Below are positions 17,809 to 28,045 of a DNA stretch of 44,732 bases, one piece after another. Origin of the DNA: Elusimicrobiota bacterium (lineage in GTDB: Bacteria; Elusimicrobiota; Elusimicrobia; JACQPE01); the NCBI GenBank assembly GCA_016207685.1, contig JACQPE010000085.1, positions 1-44,732 on the forward strand, read 5' to 3'. The translations under genes were made by a program, and so were the position numbers. The notes under the pieces are model-generated. The model worked only from the letters and a program-made list of their open reading frames with translations, was not told where the DNA came from and made no database searches. Every line of letters begins with the position of its first letter. Position 1 is the first letter of the stretch.

Positions 17809-18364
17809 CGGGCCTGTTCTTGCTGATTGAAAGACCTAGATATCGGCCCAATAGCCCCAGGCCAAGCGCCGCAGTCAATCCTACTGCCGTCGCAAAAATT
17901 GCATTGACCCCCAAAGAACCCAGAAGACCGGCCGCGACAACGCCCCATGCAAGACCCCCAAGCAATCCCCAAGTAAATCCAACGCCGGCCCAATGTTGAA
18001 CAAAGACAGTCCGGTCAACAATTTCTCTCGTTTGGACAACGCGATGGCGTTCTATCCATTCGGGCTTGGGAACCCAGACATATTCCTCATGCTCGAGGCC
18101 GATGGACCACCGGTCAACCGCATCGCTGACAACGCGTTTTTCAAAATCGCCATCGGAGCGGTATCTCGAAACAAGCGAATCTTCTTCGGTGATGGCGACG
18201 CCGTGTTTGAACCGGACTCGTTCAGGAATCCAAATTTTTCCGGAAGAACCGTCGTAAACACGGGATTCGCCAGAGGCCAATTGTTCAGGTCCGGCGGCCG
18301 GCAAACCCAACGGGCTGCTCCAAGATATCGCCGCAAAAACAAGAGCTCCACAAAAACGCTTCAT
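17741..18364 (-). CDS. Secreted/membrane protein, probable tandem paralogue of 17164-17808
   Basis: Same layout: signal, Glu/Arg-rich ectodomain, Gly-rich hydrophobic hairpin, short basic tail. Confidence 0.5.
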   Translation of the reverse strand: MKRFCGALVFAAISWSSPLGLPAAGPEQLASGESRVYDGSSGKIWIPERVRFKHGVAITEEDSLVSRYRSDGDFEKRVVSDAVDRWSIGLEHEEYVWVPKPEWIERHRVVQTREIVDRTVFVQHWAGVGFTWGLLGGLAWGVVAAGLLGSLGVNAIFATAVGLTAALGLGLLGRYLGLSISKNRPVELPDRARYYQKHVPIERAQEK

Positions 18365-18470
18365 TAGTTTAATTATGGAATATGGCAGTTTAAATGTTAA
18401 GGGCCTTTAGGCTCATTTTAATCTGGGACTTTCGGGTAACTCGCACTTGTGTCAAAGCGCCTATCATGAA

Positions 18471-21400
18471 TTAAAAAATGCCATTTAGCGAAAACTGGGT
18501 GGCAACGCCGCCGGCATCCGGATCAAGAATGGGCCAAGCCCAATCCAATCCGACAAATAGCCAACTGATCGGAACCCTAAATCCAAGTCCGGCGGCCGCT
18601 TTAAGCTCGCCCGTGGTAATATCCCATTGTTCCAATTCGTTCTCAAGTTCCGGGGCGGCATGAGTATAGCCGACATCGCCAAAAACATTGCCATAGGGCT
18701 CAACGGCAAATAACGGAGGAATAATGACCGGAAACAAGGGGACCCGCACTTCGGCATTGCCCAAAGCGACCATATTGCCACCCATCTCGCCATAAGAATA
18801 TCCCCGCACGGTGCTTGGCCCGCCGATAAATATGGCTTGGGGATCCCTTCCAAAAATATCGGCAAAAGCCGCCCGCAAAGCCACCGTGGCCGCGGTCTTA
18901 ATCGCAATATACTGGCGCACGTCCACGACGGTTCTGGTAAATTCTTTAGAGCCAACGGCTTGACCGGCTTCAACAGCCGCCCTCGTTCCTTGCCAAGGTC
19001 CGAACGACGACCAAAGAGTGTTGTCTCGGACATAGCTCGCATTGGCGACATAGTAAGGATCTTCGCTAAAGAATCCGCCCTCATCGGCAATCGGCGCCAC
19101 CGCTTGAGCGGAAAGGCCGACCCTGTGGAACCGGCTTAAGGGATAGCTCGCAAACGCTTCAATCCCACGGTACAAGGGGCTCGTAATCCCTACCCAAGGA
19201 AAAAAGAGCGGATTTTCAAAACTGTAAAGATACGGCTGGGCCAATTGAAACGCGGAGCCGCCCCAGTGAACACGATGCTTTTGATTCGCGTAAGAGGCAA
19301 TGAGTCCACCCCGAAGCGCCTCTTCGACAGGGGTCACGGAGCCGAGGTAAATCAATGACACTTTATGATTGCCTGCCAGGTCGGAAAAATTCGCTATTCC
19401 CCCCAGCGACACGCCAACGGAACCGTTATCAGGCATGATGCCGGCGCCAAAGGCAAAAAATTCCGGCTTGACTTTGGCTTTATAGGGTGAAACTTTTTCA
19501 AAAGTTCCTTTCACCAGGGAAAAATCCTCCGGAAGTGCGGCTGGAGCGGCCTTCGGCGGTGGTGACTGGCGGCCCTTCATCAAGAGACTGACCCTGGGGA
19601 GGCCGGATGCTTGATCTCGGGAAACGAGCATGTTCCCGCCTAGGGGGTCTTCCAAAAGAAAAATATTTTGATTCATCCGCTCATCAAGAACGCTGAAAGC
19701 AAGGCGCCCTGAATCCCGCGACCATGCAAGGGCCGGGGATTCGCCGTTTCTGGAAGCACCAAGAATGCCTCCGATTAAATCCGTCACCTGAAGGGCGCCG
19801 CCCCCGGAAACTTCCTGGATGAAAAGATTAAGAACCCCGGTTCGGTCAGAGACAAAAGCGAGCCTGGCTCCATCCGGCGACCATTGGGGAAATAAATTTT
19901 TTCCGATTTGGCCTGTTAAAAAACGGATACTCCCCGAATCCACATCGTATAAAACGATTTTGGGATCAGTTAGAGCCAACGATGCGGCCGCAGCTTCAGG
20001 GTCTTGATCCGTGACAAAAGCGATAGTGCGCCCATCCGGAGACCAGGCCGGCTGCAGGTTGCCGTAGGGATCATTGGTGAGTCTCGTTAACCCGGCGCCA
20101 TCGCGCCCAACCAGATAAAGATCGCTGAATCCGCCCTTATTGGCGCTAAACACAAGCAAGCCGCCATCAGGCGACCAAGAAGGGTGGCGGACCGCATCAA
20201 GATCATTCAGGCGGATCGTTTGCGTAATTTTGCGGCTGGCCACGTTCATGATGTAGAGGACAGGATGCCCCAGAGAAAACCCCGCGTAAGCAATCTCATC
20301 GCCTCGAGGAGACCACGACATGCTCTCATCCAGAAACCTCAATGCCTCCAAAGTCTCAGAGCGTTCCGGCTGCGCCAAGAGTTTGACCGGCTTTTCTTTT
20401 CTGGCTTTCTTCTTGTCGCCGCCGATCTGAATCATGGCGTCCACATCGCCGGCATAAAGTCCCAGAGTCAAATCTCGTCCCGCCGATAGAAAAACAACGG
20501 TTTTGCCATCGGGCGAAAGTGCCGGAGCCCCGTTAAAAAGCGTTCCGTCCTCCGGTGAAAAAGTCAGGGCCTGCGCGATTTCCCAAGGAGCTTGCTTATC
20601 AACCGCACCGAATGACGCTCGTTTCAGCGTCAAGGCCCACTCACGGGAAAGCCGGTGGATATCTTTGCCTAAAACTTCCTTGATCGCTTCATTCATGGAA
20701 AGGTATTTTGACGATTTTCCACCGTCAAAAAGGGAAAAACTCTTCTTTGGTTTTGCTGAATCATCCGAACTTTCCTCGCGCCCCTGGACCTTGCCCCAAA
20801 TTTCGGCAATTTTTTCTTCACCATAATTATCCGCAATAAACTGCCAAAGGGCATGGCCTAAAATATACGCCCGGATGTCAGCCACATCATTTAATTCCTC
20901 GATGCTCGGCAAAAAACCCTCGCGCGCAGCCAGACCCGCCAGCATCACGGTTGTTGGGCTAAGACCATCCTGGGAAGCATACTCCGCCAGACCCTCCGTG
21001 GCCCATAAAGGAAGACTGTTCATTGCGCCCACGGTTTCAAACTGCGCCTGATGCGTCAATTCATGCGCGAACACCTGGCGGTCATTGCGCAGCGATCCCG
21101 TAAAAGGAACCGCGACGCGCGATTTTTCATCGGTAAATCCGCCGACGCCTTCGGGAATGGATCCGGACATCAAATTCGTTTGGGAAAAATGCTCCCAGGA
21201 GGGATACAAAAACATGGGGAGCGGCTTTTCGTATTTCTGGCCTAGAATCCGCTCGATGCGGGCGTAATCCTCTTCGGCCCAAGCGGCTGCATAGGCGGCC
21301 GCTTCTTCTTCATCGGGGGAAAAATGAATGGCAAAATGCGGCGTCTGGCCGACCATCCAGTCCATAGGATTGTAGATGACTTTGCCTGCGGAGGAAAACA

Positions 21401-21593
21401 TGCTTTCTGAAACCCCGGTATTAAGGCCAGGGGCAATGACAGGGACTTGCGGGAGCGCCTGCCCTGCGCCCGCTGCCGCGCTATTTGAAAAAACAGCGTC
21501 CAAAGAAGTTTTGTCGCTTAACTCCCCTTCATCGGCCCAACCCGGACCCAACGGTAAAAAAAGACTCCACAGAACAAAAATTATATTGGGCAT
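18471..21593 (-). CDS. Metalloprotease (peptidase MA-like)/TolB-type beta-propeller/Omp85-like outer-membrane barrel fusion
   Basis: HELTHQ..WATEGLAEYAS gluzincin motif; repeated WSPDGxxIAFVS blades; C-terminal barrel with GGPSTVRGYSYGEMGG and terminal F. Confidence 0.8.
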   Translation of the reverse strand: MPNIIFVLWSLFLPLGPGWADEGELSDKTSLDAVFSNSAAAGAGQALPQVPVIAPGLNTGVSESMFSSAGKVIYNPMDWMVGQTPHFAIHFSPDEEEAAAYAAAWAEEDYARIERILGQKYEKPLPMFLYPSWEHFSQTNLMSGSIPEGVGGFTDEKSRVAVPFTGSLRNDRQVFAHELTHQAQFETVGAMNSLPLWATEGLAEYASQDGLSPTTVMLAGLAAREGFLPSIEELNDVADIRAYILGHALWQFIADNYGEEKIAEIWGKVQGREESSDDSAKPKKSFSLFDGGKSSKYLSMNEAIKEVLGKDIHRLSREWALTLKRASFGAVDKQAPWEIAQALTFSPEDGTLFNGAPALSPDGKTVVFLSAGRDLTLGLYAGDVDAMIQIGGDKKKARKEKPVKLLAQPERSETLEALRFLDESMSWSPRGDEIAYAGFSLGHPVLYIMNVASRKITQTIRLNDLDAVRHPSWSPDGGLLVFSANKGGFSDLYLVGRDGAGLTRLTNDPYGNLQPAWSPDGRTIAFVTDQDPEAAAASLALTDPKIVLYDVDSGSIRFLTGQIGKNLFPQWSPDGARLAFVSDRTGVLNLFIQEVSGGGALQVTDLIGGILGASRNGESPALAWSRDSGRLAFSVLDERMNQNIFLLEDPLGGNMLVSRDQASGLPRVSLLMKGRQSPPPKAAPAALPEDFSLVKGTFEKVSPYKAKVKPEFFAFGAGIMPDNGSVGVSLGGIANFSDLAGNHKVSLIYLGSVTPVEEALRGGLIASYANQKHRVHWGGSAFQLAQPYLYSFENPLFFPWVGITSPLYRGIEAFASYPLSRFHRVGLSAQAVAPIADEGGFFSEDPYYVANASYVRDNTLWSSFGPWQGTRAAVEAGQAVGSKEFTRTVVDVRQYIAIKTAATVALRAAFADIFGRDPQAIFIGGPSTVRGYSYGEMGGNMVALGNAEVRVPLFPVIIPPLFAVEPYGNVFGDVGYTHAAPELENELEQWDITTGELKAAAGLGFRVPISWLFVGLDWAWPILDPDAGGVATQFSLNGIF

Positions 21594-21602
21594 GGCAACT
21601 CC

Positions 21603-22340
21603 TTAATCAATAAAACGAGGAGCGCTGGCATTAGATTCCTCCACCTTACGCCGGCGTTCGAGTTTTTCTTCGAGACCATCTACCGCGAAATAATTCAGGA
21701 ATGCGCGCAGGCGTTCAAAATCGCCTGATTCCAAAAGATTAGCCACGCTGCGATCGTTGCCATTGCGGCTGCCGAGACTTTTCGTAAGACTCTTCTCATC
21801 GGCATCGGGAATTTGAGCCGCTCGATAAAGCCCCCAAAAAACGATGTTGATTCGCTGTAACTCTAGAGTCAGCGAAGGCAAATCAACAGCCATGGCAAAT
21901 CCCCACCAGCCAGAGTCTATTGTCTCCGGCAAATAACCTCCTTGCTCGTGGCGCTGCTCTAACGCGGCAATGGCTGATTTGCTTGATGAATGCCATTCTT
22001 CAAACACGGCTTTGACCTGCTCCCAACGTTCGCGCAGCGCCGCCGCATCCTGGAAAACATAACCGCAATTAATCGGATACATAGGCTGGTTTTCGCCGGC
22101 CCGTTTCTTAATTTCCTCTTCACACGCCGCATCTGCTTTCAAAAGACCTCCGGGTCCAACAAGGGCCGTCAGCGTCATCAACTCCTGCATTTTATTCCCA
22201 GCGGAGCGCGCGAAAGTGGCAACGTTTGAAAGAATCAAAGTTTCATCACCGGGATAAGGCTCTGCGGCATTCACCTGGCTGGATAAAAAACCCGCCAGGA
22301 TCACGGGAATTAAAACGATTTGTTCAAAAATTTTTTTCAA
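21603..22340 (-). CDS. Secreted protein of unknown function (TTG start at 22340 suggested)
   Basis: Signal peptide LKKIFEQIVLIPVILAGFLSSQVNAAEPYP; start overlaps the upstream stop. Confidence 0.5.
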   Translation of the reverse strand: MKKIFEQIVLIPVILAGFLSSQVNAAEPYPGDETLILSNVATFARSAGNKMQELMTLTALVGPGGLLKADAACEEEIKKRAGENQPMYPINCGYVFQDAAALRERWEQVKAVFEEWHSSSKSAIAALEQRHEQGGYLPETIDSGWWGFAMAVDLPSLTLELQRINIVFWGLYRAAQIPDADEKSLTKSLGSRNGNDRSVANLLESGDFERLRAFLNYFAVDGLEEKLERRRKVEESNASAPRFID

Positions 22341-23677
22341 GGCTGCCAGGTGTCCGCCACCAAAACGTAAAATCGCCCCAGTTCCGCATAGTATCGCTGT
22401 TCCACTCCGTCCATATAAAGCGCCTGCGCCTTGATTGAATCGAGAATTCCGGCATACTCGCTCCACTGCCGTTCCCAATCCCTGACATTCGCCATGAATG
22501 TTCGCGCGGCAACGTTGACTTCGATCTCCTGCGTGCGAGGATACCGGTTTTGATCCTCAAGCATGTCGTTGAGTATTGCCAATTCATTAACGATCCGGGG
22601 CAATTCATATTGGCCAATCAGCCGGTAATCCAACATCGTGCCGCTATAAGCCGCGGCCTTGGCCCGTTGAATAATATCGCCGTCAATGAGAGAATGGGTT
22701 TCGTATTCCCTCCTTAAAAGCCAGTACTTTTGACCTTGAAGAAATTCTTCAGGATGAGAGTTTTCGCGGTAGGCGTTCAGGCGGGCGGCAAAGGCTGAAA
22801 GTTTCGAATACTCCCCAAGAGGATGGGAAGCTCCCCGTGATTCCAGATCGTAATTCACCCATTGCTCGGTTTCATCCAAAGCCGCCGGATCGCAGAGTCC
22901 GTCACGGCAGAGGTTGCCCCAGTCCTTCAGCGCCAAAGGGCGGACCGGCTTGTCATGGTATTGCTTGGCTGTCATCAAAACTTGGGCGATAACCATGCTG
23001 ACATATTGGCGGAATCCTTCTTCAGCCTCGGTTTGGTCCTTGACGGCTTTGGGCGCTAGGTCCAAAAGAAGAATAAAGGCTTCCGAAAAATTAGCCTTTA
23101 TTCCCTGAGCGCCATCAAAATTATTTGCCGGGTAGATGTAGGTGTGATCCAAGGCCGGCCCCCAGGCCGCATCATTGCGCGGACTGTCGCCGTGCTCGAC
23201 GCGAAAGACGATCTGATCCGCCACTGCTTGAAGCTCAACGGGCAATTGAGGATAGGCCTCTTCAATCGCCCGGTGAAGCAGCCGCAATTCCTCGCTTACC
23301 GGCAGGCGCCGGGCATCATTGCCATGCGAACCATTAAATTGGCAATCCACCTTGAAGCGCGTGGGCAGATGCTTCTGCATCGCAACGCCTGCCTGCTCTT
23401 TTGCGGCGGCTTCCATGGTCAGCGCTTTTTCATAGCCCGGCTGATGAGCGCCCAACTCATTGTGGAGCCTCTGTAAAGGCGTTTGCCGGCCGCTCGCGGC
23501 TGCGGCTTGCCGGCGCGGCGGCTTTTCTCCGGAGGAAAAAATTTCTCCCAACTTGTCCGCCTGAATATCCAAGGCCCTGCCTGCCCAAAGGCCAGTGCTG
23601 GGCCCCAAGAAAACCACCAACGAAATCACGAATGCTGCGACGCCGATCATATGAGTCATTTTTAAATTATCCTCCAC
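22337..23677 (-). CDS. Secreted protein of unknown function
   Basis: Signal-like MIGVAAFVISLVVFLGPSTGLWAGRA; long charged ectodomain. Confidence 0.55.
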   Translation of the reverse strand: MEDNLKMTHMIGVAAFVISLVVFLGPSTGLWAGRALDIQADKLGEIFSSGEKPPRRQAAAASGRQTPLQRLHNELGAHQPGYEKALTMEAAAKEQAGVAMQKHLPTRFKVDCQFNGSHGNDARRLPVSEELRLLHRAIEEAYPQLPVELQAVADQIVFRVEHGDSPRNDAAWGPALDHTYIYPANNFDGAQGIKANFSEAFILLLDLAPKAVKDQTEAEEGFRQYVSMVIAQVLMTAKQYHDKPVRPLALKDWGNLCRDGLCDPAALDETEQWVNYDLESRGASHPLGEYSKLSAFAARLNAYRENSHPEEFLQGQKYWLLRREYETHSLIDGDIIQRAKAAAYSGTMLDYRLIGQYELPRIVNELAILNDMLEDQNRYPRTQEIEVNVAARTFMANVRDWERQWSEYAGILDSIKAQALYMDGVEQRYYAELGRFYVLVADTWQP

Positions 23678-23841
23678 TTATAACCTTAACGTCTAATAAT
23701 AAATTTACCCACCAGAACAAAAATCGTCCAGGAGCGAAAGACCTATAAAAAATCAATACAAGGACCCAGTCGGCCCTGGGACTAACGGGCACTCCGATAC
23801 TCAAAGTGAGCGCTTTCTGTCATTACCTTCCAAGGTTTAAT

Positions 23842-23869
23842 TTGAGCAGTTTCCCGAAGTTGGTATACT
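23842..23869 (+). promoter_or_regulatory. Candidate sigma70-type promoter for guaB (TTGAGC-16-TATACT)
   Basis: -10 TATACT ends 9 nt before the guaB ATG. Confidence 0.5.
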
Positions 23870-23878
23870 GATTCGCCG

Positions 23879-25330
23879 ATGAGAATACATGAGCAAGAAG
23901 GCCTGACATTCGATGATGTTCTGCTGGTTCCCCAACGCACATCGCTGACCTCACGCAAAGAAGCCATCGTCAGCACGCAGCTCACTAAAAAAATTTCCCT
24001 TCAAATTCCCATTGTTTCATCGAATATGGACACGGTAACCGAATCGGCCATGGCCATCGCCATGGCCCGCTTAGGCGGCATGGGCATTATCCACCGCTAT
24101 CTAACAATCGAAGATGAGGTGGCCGAGGTCTTGAAAGTCAAGCGCTCGGAATCCATCGTCATTGACCGGCCCTATACCATCGGCGCGGATGAAACCGTGG
24201 AATCCGCGCTCGTGGCGATGAAAAGCTGGGGCGTTTCCGGATTGCCTGTGGCGGATGAAAAAGGCGCGCTGCTGGGCCTTTTAACGACGCGCGACACCCT
24301 TTTTGTGAATTTTCCGGCCAAGGTTAAGGTTTCGGAGGTGATGACGCCCAAAAACAATTTAATCACCGGAAAACCCGGCATCGGCTCCGAAGAAGCCAAA
24401 AAACTGCTCGAAGCCAACCGGCTGGAAAAACTCCCCCTTGTTGATGACCAGGGAAGGCTCGAGGGGCTCATCACCGTTAAGGACATTATCGAAAAAAAAA
24501 TTCAATACCCAAACTCGGTCAAAGACGCCAAGGGCCGCCTTTTGGTGGGCGCCGCCATCGGTGTTAAAGGCGATTACATGGAACGCTCGCAAGCCTTGCT
24601 TGATGCCGGAGCCGACGCTCTTGTTTTAGATATCGCCCACGGCCATGCAACCTATGCCATGGATGTCATTAGAAAACTAAAAACCAAATTCGGGGACGCC
24701 GCGCAAATTATCGCCGGGAACGTGGCTACCCACGAAGGCGCATTCGATCTGGCCGGCGCCGGCGCCGACGCGATTAAGGTGGGGGTGGGGCCGGGCGCCA
24801 CATGCACCACGCGCATTGTCACGGGATCCGGCGTTCCGCAGCTGACCGCAATTATGGAGGCCTCAAAAATCACTCAAGAAGAAGGTGTTCCTATTATTGC
24901 CGACGGCGGCATTCGAAACTCGGGCGATCTCGTCAAGGCCCTCGCTGCCGGAGCCTCAATGGTGATGATCGGCTCCATGCTCGCCGGAACCGAGGAAAGC
25001 CCCGGTTTCATGATTACGCGCGATGGCATGCGCTATAAAATCTGCCGCGGCATGGCCTCATTGGGCGCCGCCTTTGGCCGCGCCAAGCGCACGGGCGAAG
25101 ATATTAACGATGATGATATCGGCAATGTCACGCCCGAGGGTGTTGAGGCGTTGGTTCCCTATCGCGGCCAGTGCGACGAAGTCATCAATCTCCTAACCGG
25201 CGGCCTTCGATCGGGTTTAAGCTATTGCGGCTCAAGGACAATTCCCGAAATGTGGGAAAAAGCGATGTTCATGAAAATGTCTCAAGCCGCGTTTTTAGAA
25301 AGCCGTCCGCATGACTTGGAAAAGCCTTAA
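23879..25330 (+). CDS. guaB: IMP dehydrogenase with CBS domains
   Basis: [46 protein letters not shown]. Confidence 0.96.
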   Translation: MRIHEQEGLTFDDVLLVPQRTSLTSRKEAIVSTQLTKKISLQIPIVSSNMDTVTESAMAIAMARLGGMGIIHRYLTIEDEVAEVLKVKRSESIVIDRPYTIGADETVESALVAMKSWGVSGLPVADEKGALLGLLTTRDTLFVNFPAKVKVSEVMTPKNNLITGKPGIGSEEAKKLLEANRLEKLPLVDDQGRLEGLITVKDIIEKKIQYPNSVKDAKGRLLVGAAIGVKGDYMERSQALLDAGADALVLDIAHGHATYAMDVIRKLKTKFGDAAQIIAGNVATHEGAFDLAGAGADAIKVGVGPGATCTTRIVTGSGVPQLTAIMEASKITQEEGVPIIADGGIRNSGDLVKALAAGASMVMIGSMLAGTEESPGFMITRDGMRYKICRGMASLGAAFGRAKRTGEDINDDDIGNVTPEGVEALVPYRGQCDEVINLLTGGLRSGLSYCGSRTIPEMWEKAMFMKMSQAAFLESRPHDLEKP

Positions 25331-26375
25331 AAAAAGCACTCCCGCCGCTTTGGTGATCTTAAATATCGGCGCTCCCCTCATGGCCGTCCATTTCGGCATG
25401 ACCGGCGCCGTTAAAAAGAAAGTTCAAGAGCTGCAAGCGCAAATAGGCGCCAGCGCCGCCACGCAATCCTCCGGAACAAGCTGGGGCATCACCGGAACCT
25501 ATTTCATGGCCTTTCACACGTGCCGCGACGGCTCAACTTCATGCGGTCCTCAACTTCACGATACTTATGTCGCCCAATCCACGGATAGCGCCAACTGGTC
25601 TTCCATTTCCGGGTTCGCCGCATTCCAAGGGAGCGTTCCCGATGTGATCAGAAAGGGCAATAAACTCTACATGTACAACACTCAAGGAGTCGCCCGCTAT
25701 GACATGGACACGAGCAGCTTTATGGCTACGGTTTCCATCAGCATCTCAAGCGCCAACGGCGCTCTCGACTACTATGCTGATCCAAGCCCCATCTTGGACG
25801 GCAATGGAAAAATTACCCTCTTTTACCTGGCCCATGACTCTATCCCAAATTACGATCCTGCGGGCTGCCCCGCATCAGTTCCCTGCACCCAATACTTCCG
25901 AAGCGCCGCAGAAATTGATGACAGCGATGGAACCCAATTTCTAGCGGATCCGGGCAATCGCGCTGAAATTTACATGTGCTCAACATGCGCCTATTCCAGC
26001 GCGTCGGACCCTGATATTTTTATGAGTTCTACGGCGGGAACCTATTTTCTTTTTATTTCCCACGGCTCCAACGTTCAATTGATGCTATCAAGTTCACTCA
26101 AGGGTTCCTATGCCGACAATCCTTCCCTCGCAGATGGACGTCTAACCGGAGCCGGCGGAGTTCCCGCGGGGTTCTACAACTCATCATCAGGAAATTATTG
26201 GGTTTTCGTGCATAGTGGAAGCCCGGCGGGAATCAAGCGGGCCGCAGCCTCCAGTCTCAATTCGTCTCTCTCGGACTCGCAATTTTCAGTGGTCATCTCA
26301 AGCTCAAGCGGCATTTATGGACTCGGCGCCCCCGCCGCCATCGAAAGCCCAGGTTTCGCCGTTAATTCACCGTAG
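25311..26375 (+). CDS. Secreted protein, possibly beta-propeller (glycosidase family 43-like layout), function unknown
   Basis: Overlaps the guaB 3' end by 20 nt; Ser/Gly/aromatic-rich repeated beta motifs. Confidence 0.45.
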   Translation: MTWKSLKKSTPAALVILNIGAPLMAVHFGMTGAVKKKVQELQAQIGASAATQSSGTSWGITGTYFMAFHTCRDGSTSCGPQLHDTYVAQSTDSANWSSISGFAAFQGSVPDVIRKGNKLYMYNTQGVARYDMDTSSFMATVSISISSANGALDYYADPSPILDGNGKITLFYLAHDSIPNYDPAGCPASVPCTQYFRSAAEIDDSDGTQFLADPGNRAEIYMCSTCAYSSASDPDIFMSSTAGTYFLFISHGSNVQLMLSSSLKGSYADNPSLADGRLTGAGGVPAGFYNSSSGNYWVFVHSGSPAGIKRAAASSLNSSLSDSQFSVVISSSSGIYGLGAPAAIESPGFAVNSP

Positions 26376-26408
26376 TGTTACGACCAAGTCTTTGCTATAA
26401 GATAGGCG

Positions 26409-27578
26409 ATGAATTTTGAATTAACCTCTTCTCAAACAGAGGTCTTAGAAACTTTTCGAGAATTTGCGCGGAAAAAAATAGCGCCCCGCGCGGCGCATAT
26501 TGATGAATCCGAAGAATACCCCCGTGATCTTTTTAATGAGATGGGGCGCATGGGATTTTTGGGGTTGCCGATCCCTGAAGAATACGGCGGTTCAGGAGCG
26601 GATTTTGTCACGGCATCGCTCATCTCCGAAGAATTCGGAAAAATTTCGGGAGGATTCGCTCTTTCCTTCGGAGCTCATGCGTACCTGTGCGCCTATAACA
26701 TGTACAGCCTGGCCAATGAAGCCCAGCGCCAAAAATATCTTCCTCGGCTTTGCTCCGGTGAATGCCTCGGCGCTTTTGCGCTCACCGAACCCGGGTCGGG
26801 CTCCGATTCCACCAATCTGGCCACAACCGCCGTGCGAAAGGGCGGCGACTACATCTTAAACGGCGGTAAAATTTTCATTACCAACGGCTCAATCGCCGAT
26901 ATTTTTTTAGTTTACGCGCGCACGCCGAGGGGCGCCCATAGCTGGGGCGTTTCGGCATTCATTGTTGAAAAAAAATTTCCGGGGTTCTCCGTTGGGCGGG
27001 ACATCCCCAAAATAGGCACCAAAGGCTCGCCTCTTTCGGAGCTCATTTTCAACAACTGCCGCGTGCCGGTGGAAAATCTGCTGGGCCGGGAGGGTCACGG
27101 CGTTGCCTACATGCTCAAAGGCCTCGACATTGAGCGCGCCCTCCTGTCAGGTCTTGCGGTCGGCGCCGCTCAAGCGGCGTTTAAATTTGCCCTAAATTAC
27201 GCCAAAGAACGCCGCCAATTCGGCCGGCCCATCGCCAGTTTTCAATTGGTTCAGGAAATGCTCGCTCAAATGGCCACGGAAATTGAAGCGGCCCGCCTTT
27301 TGGTCCGGCAAGCCTGCTGGATGCTTGATCAAAAAATGGATATCACCAAGCAAGCTTCTTGCGCGAAACTTTTCTGCGCGCAAATGGCGGTTCGCGTGAC
27401 GCAAACTGCCATGCAAGTTTTGGGCGGCTACGGCTATTGCAAAGAATTCCCCGTGGAGCGCTTCTGGCGCGACGCGGCCCTGATCGGCATCGGCGGCGGC
27501 ACCTCCGAAATTCAGAAACTCATCATCGCCCGCGAACTCATCAAAGAACGCCCCAGAAAAGTCATGATTGCCGCATGA
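26409..27578 (+). CDS. Acyl-CoA dehydrogenase
   Basis: AFALTEPGSGSDS, QVLGGYGYCKEFPVERFWRDA, ERRQFGRPI. Confidence 0.95.
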   Translation: MNFELTSSQTEVLETFREFARKKIAPRAAHIDESEEYPRDLFNEMGRMGFLGLPIPEEYGGSGADFVTASLISEEFGKISGGFALSFGAHAYLCAYNMYSLANEAQRQKYLPRLCSGECLGAFALTEPGSGSDSTNLATTAVRKGGDYILNGGKIFITNGSIADIFLVYARTPRGAHSWGVSAFIVEKKFPGFSVGRDIPKIGTKGSPLSELIFNNCRVPVENLLGREGHGVAYMLKGLDIERALLSGLAVGAAQAAFKFALNYAKERRQFGRPIASFQLVQEMLAQMATEIEAARLLVRQACWMLDQKMDITKQASCAKLFCAQMAVRVTQTAMQVLGGYGYCKEFPVERFWRDAALIGIGGGTSEIQKLIIARELIKERPRKVMIAA

Positions 27579-28045
27579 ACTCGATTGAAGCTCCCGAAAC
27601 CTTGCTGTGGCGCGAAAGCCGCATTAAGATTCCCTACGCTTGGGCCGCCGGCGAAACAGCCAGCCGGTTTTTTATTGAAATTCGGGACCGTAAAAAAATC
27701 TTCGGAACAAAATGCCCTTCCTGCGACAAGGTCTACTGCCCCCCCAAAAAAACCTGCGGGGACTGCTTTAGCAACTGCGGCGAATGGCTTGAGGTCGGCC
27801 CTGACGGCGAAATCACAGGGTTCACGCAGGCTCTCTACGAAGGCGGCGCGCATCCCGTCAAAAATCCCGTTGGGGGACTGATTCTTCTGCGCGGCGCCTC
27901 GACGGCTATGCTCCATCTCATCGGCCAATGCCCCTTGGAGGAATTAAAAATCGGCATGAAAGTAACGCCGGTGTTTAAAGAAAACCGCCAAGGCAACATT
28001 TTAGACATCCTTCATTTCATTCCCGCAAAACAAAATCATGGATAA
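27575..28045 (+). CDS. DUF35 Zn-ribbon/OB-fold acyl-CoA-associated protein
   Basis: CPSCDKVYCPPKKTCGDC; ATG at 27575 overlaps the upstream stop. Confidence 0.88.
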   Translation: MNSIEAPETLLWRESRIKIPYAWAAGETASRFFIEIRDRKKIFGTKCPSCDKVYCPPKKTCGDCFSNCGEWLEVGPDGEITGFTQALYEGGAHPVKNPVGGLILLRGASTAMLHLIGQCPLEELKIGMKVTPVFKENRQGNILDILHFIPAKQNHG

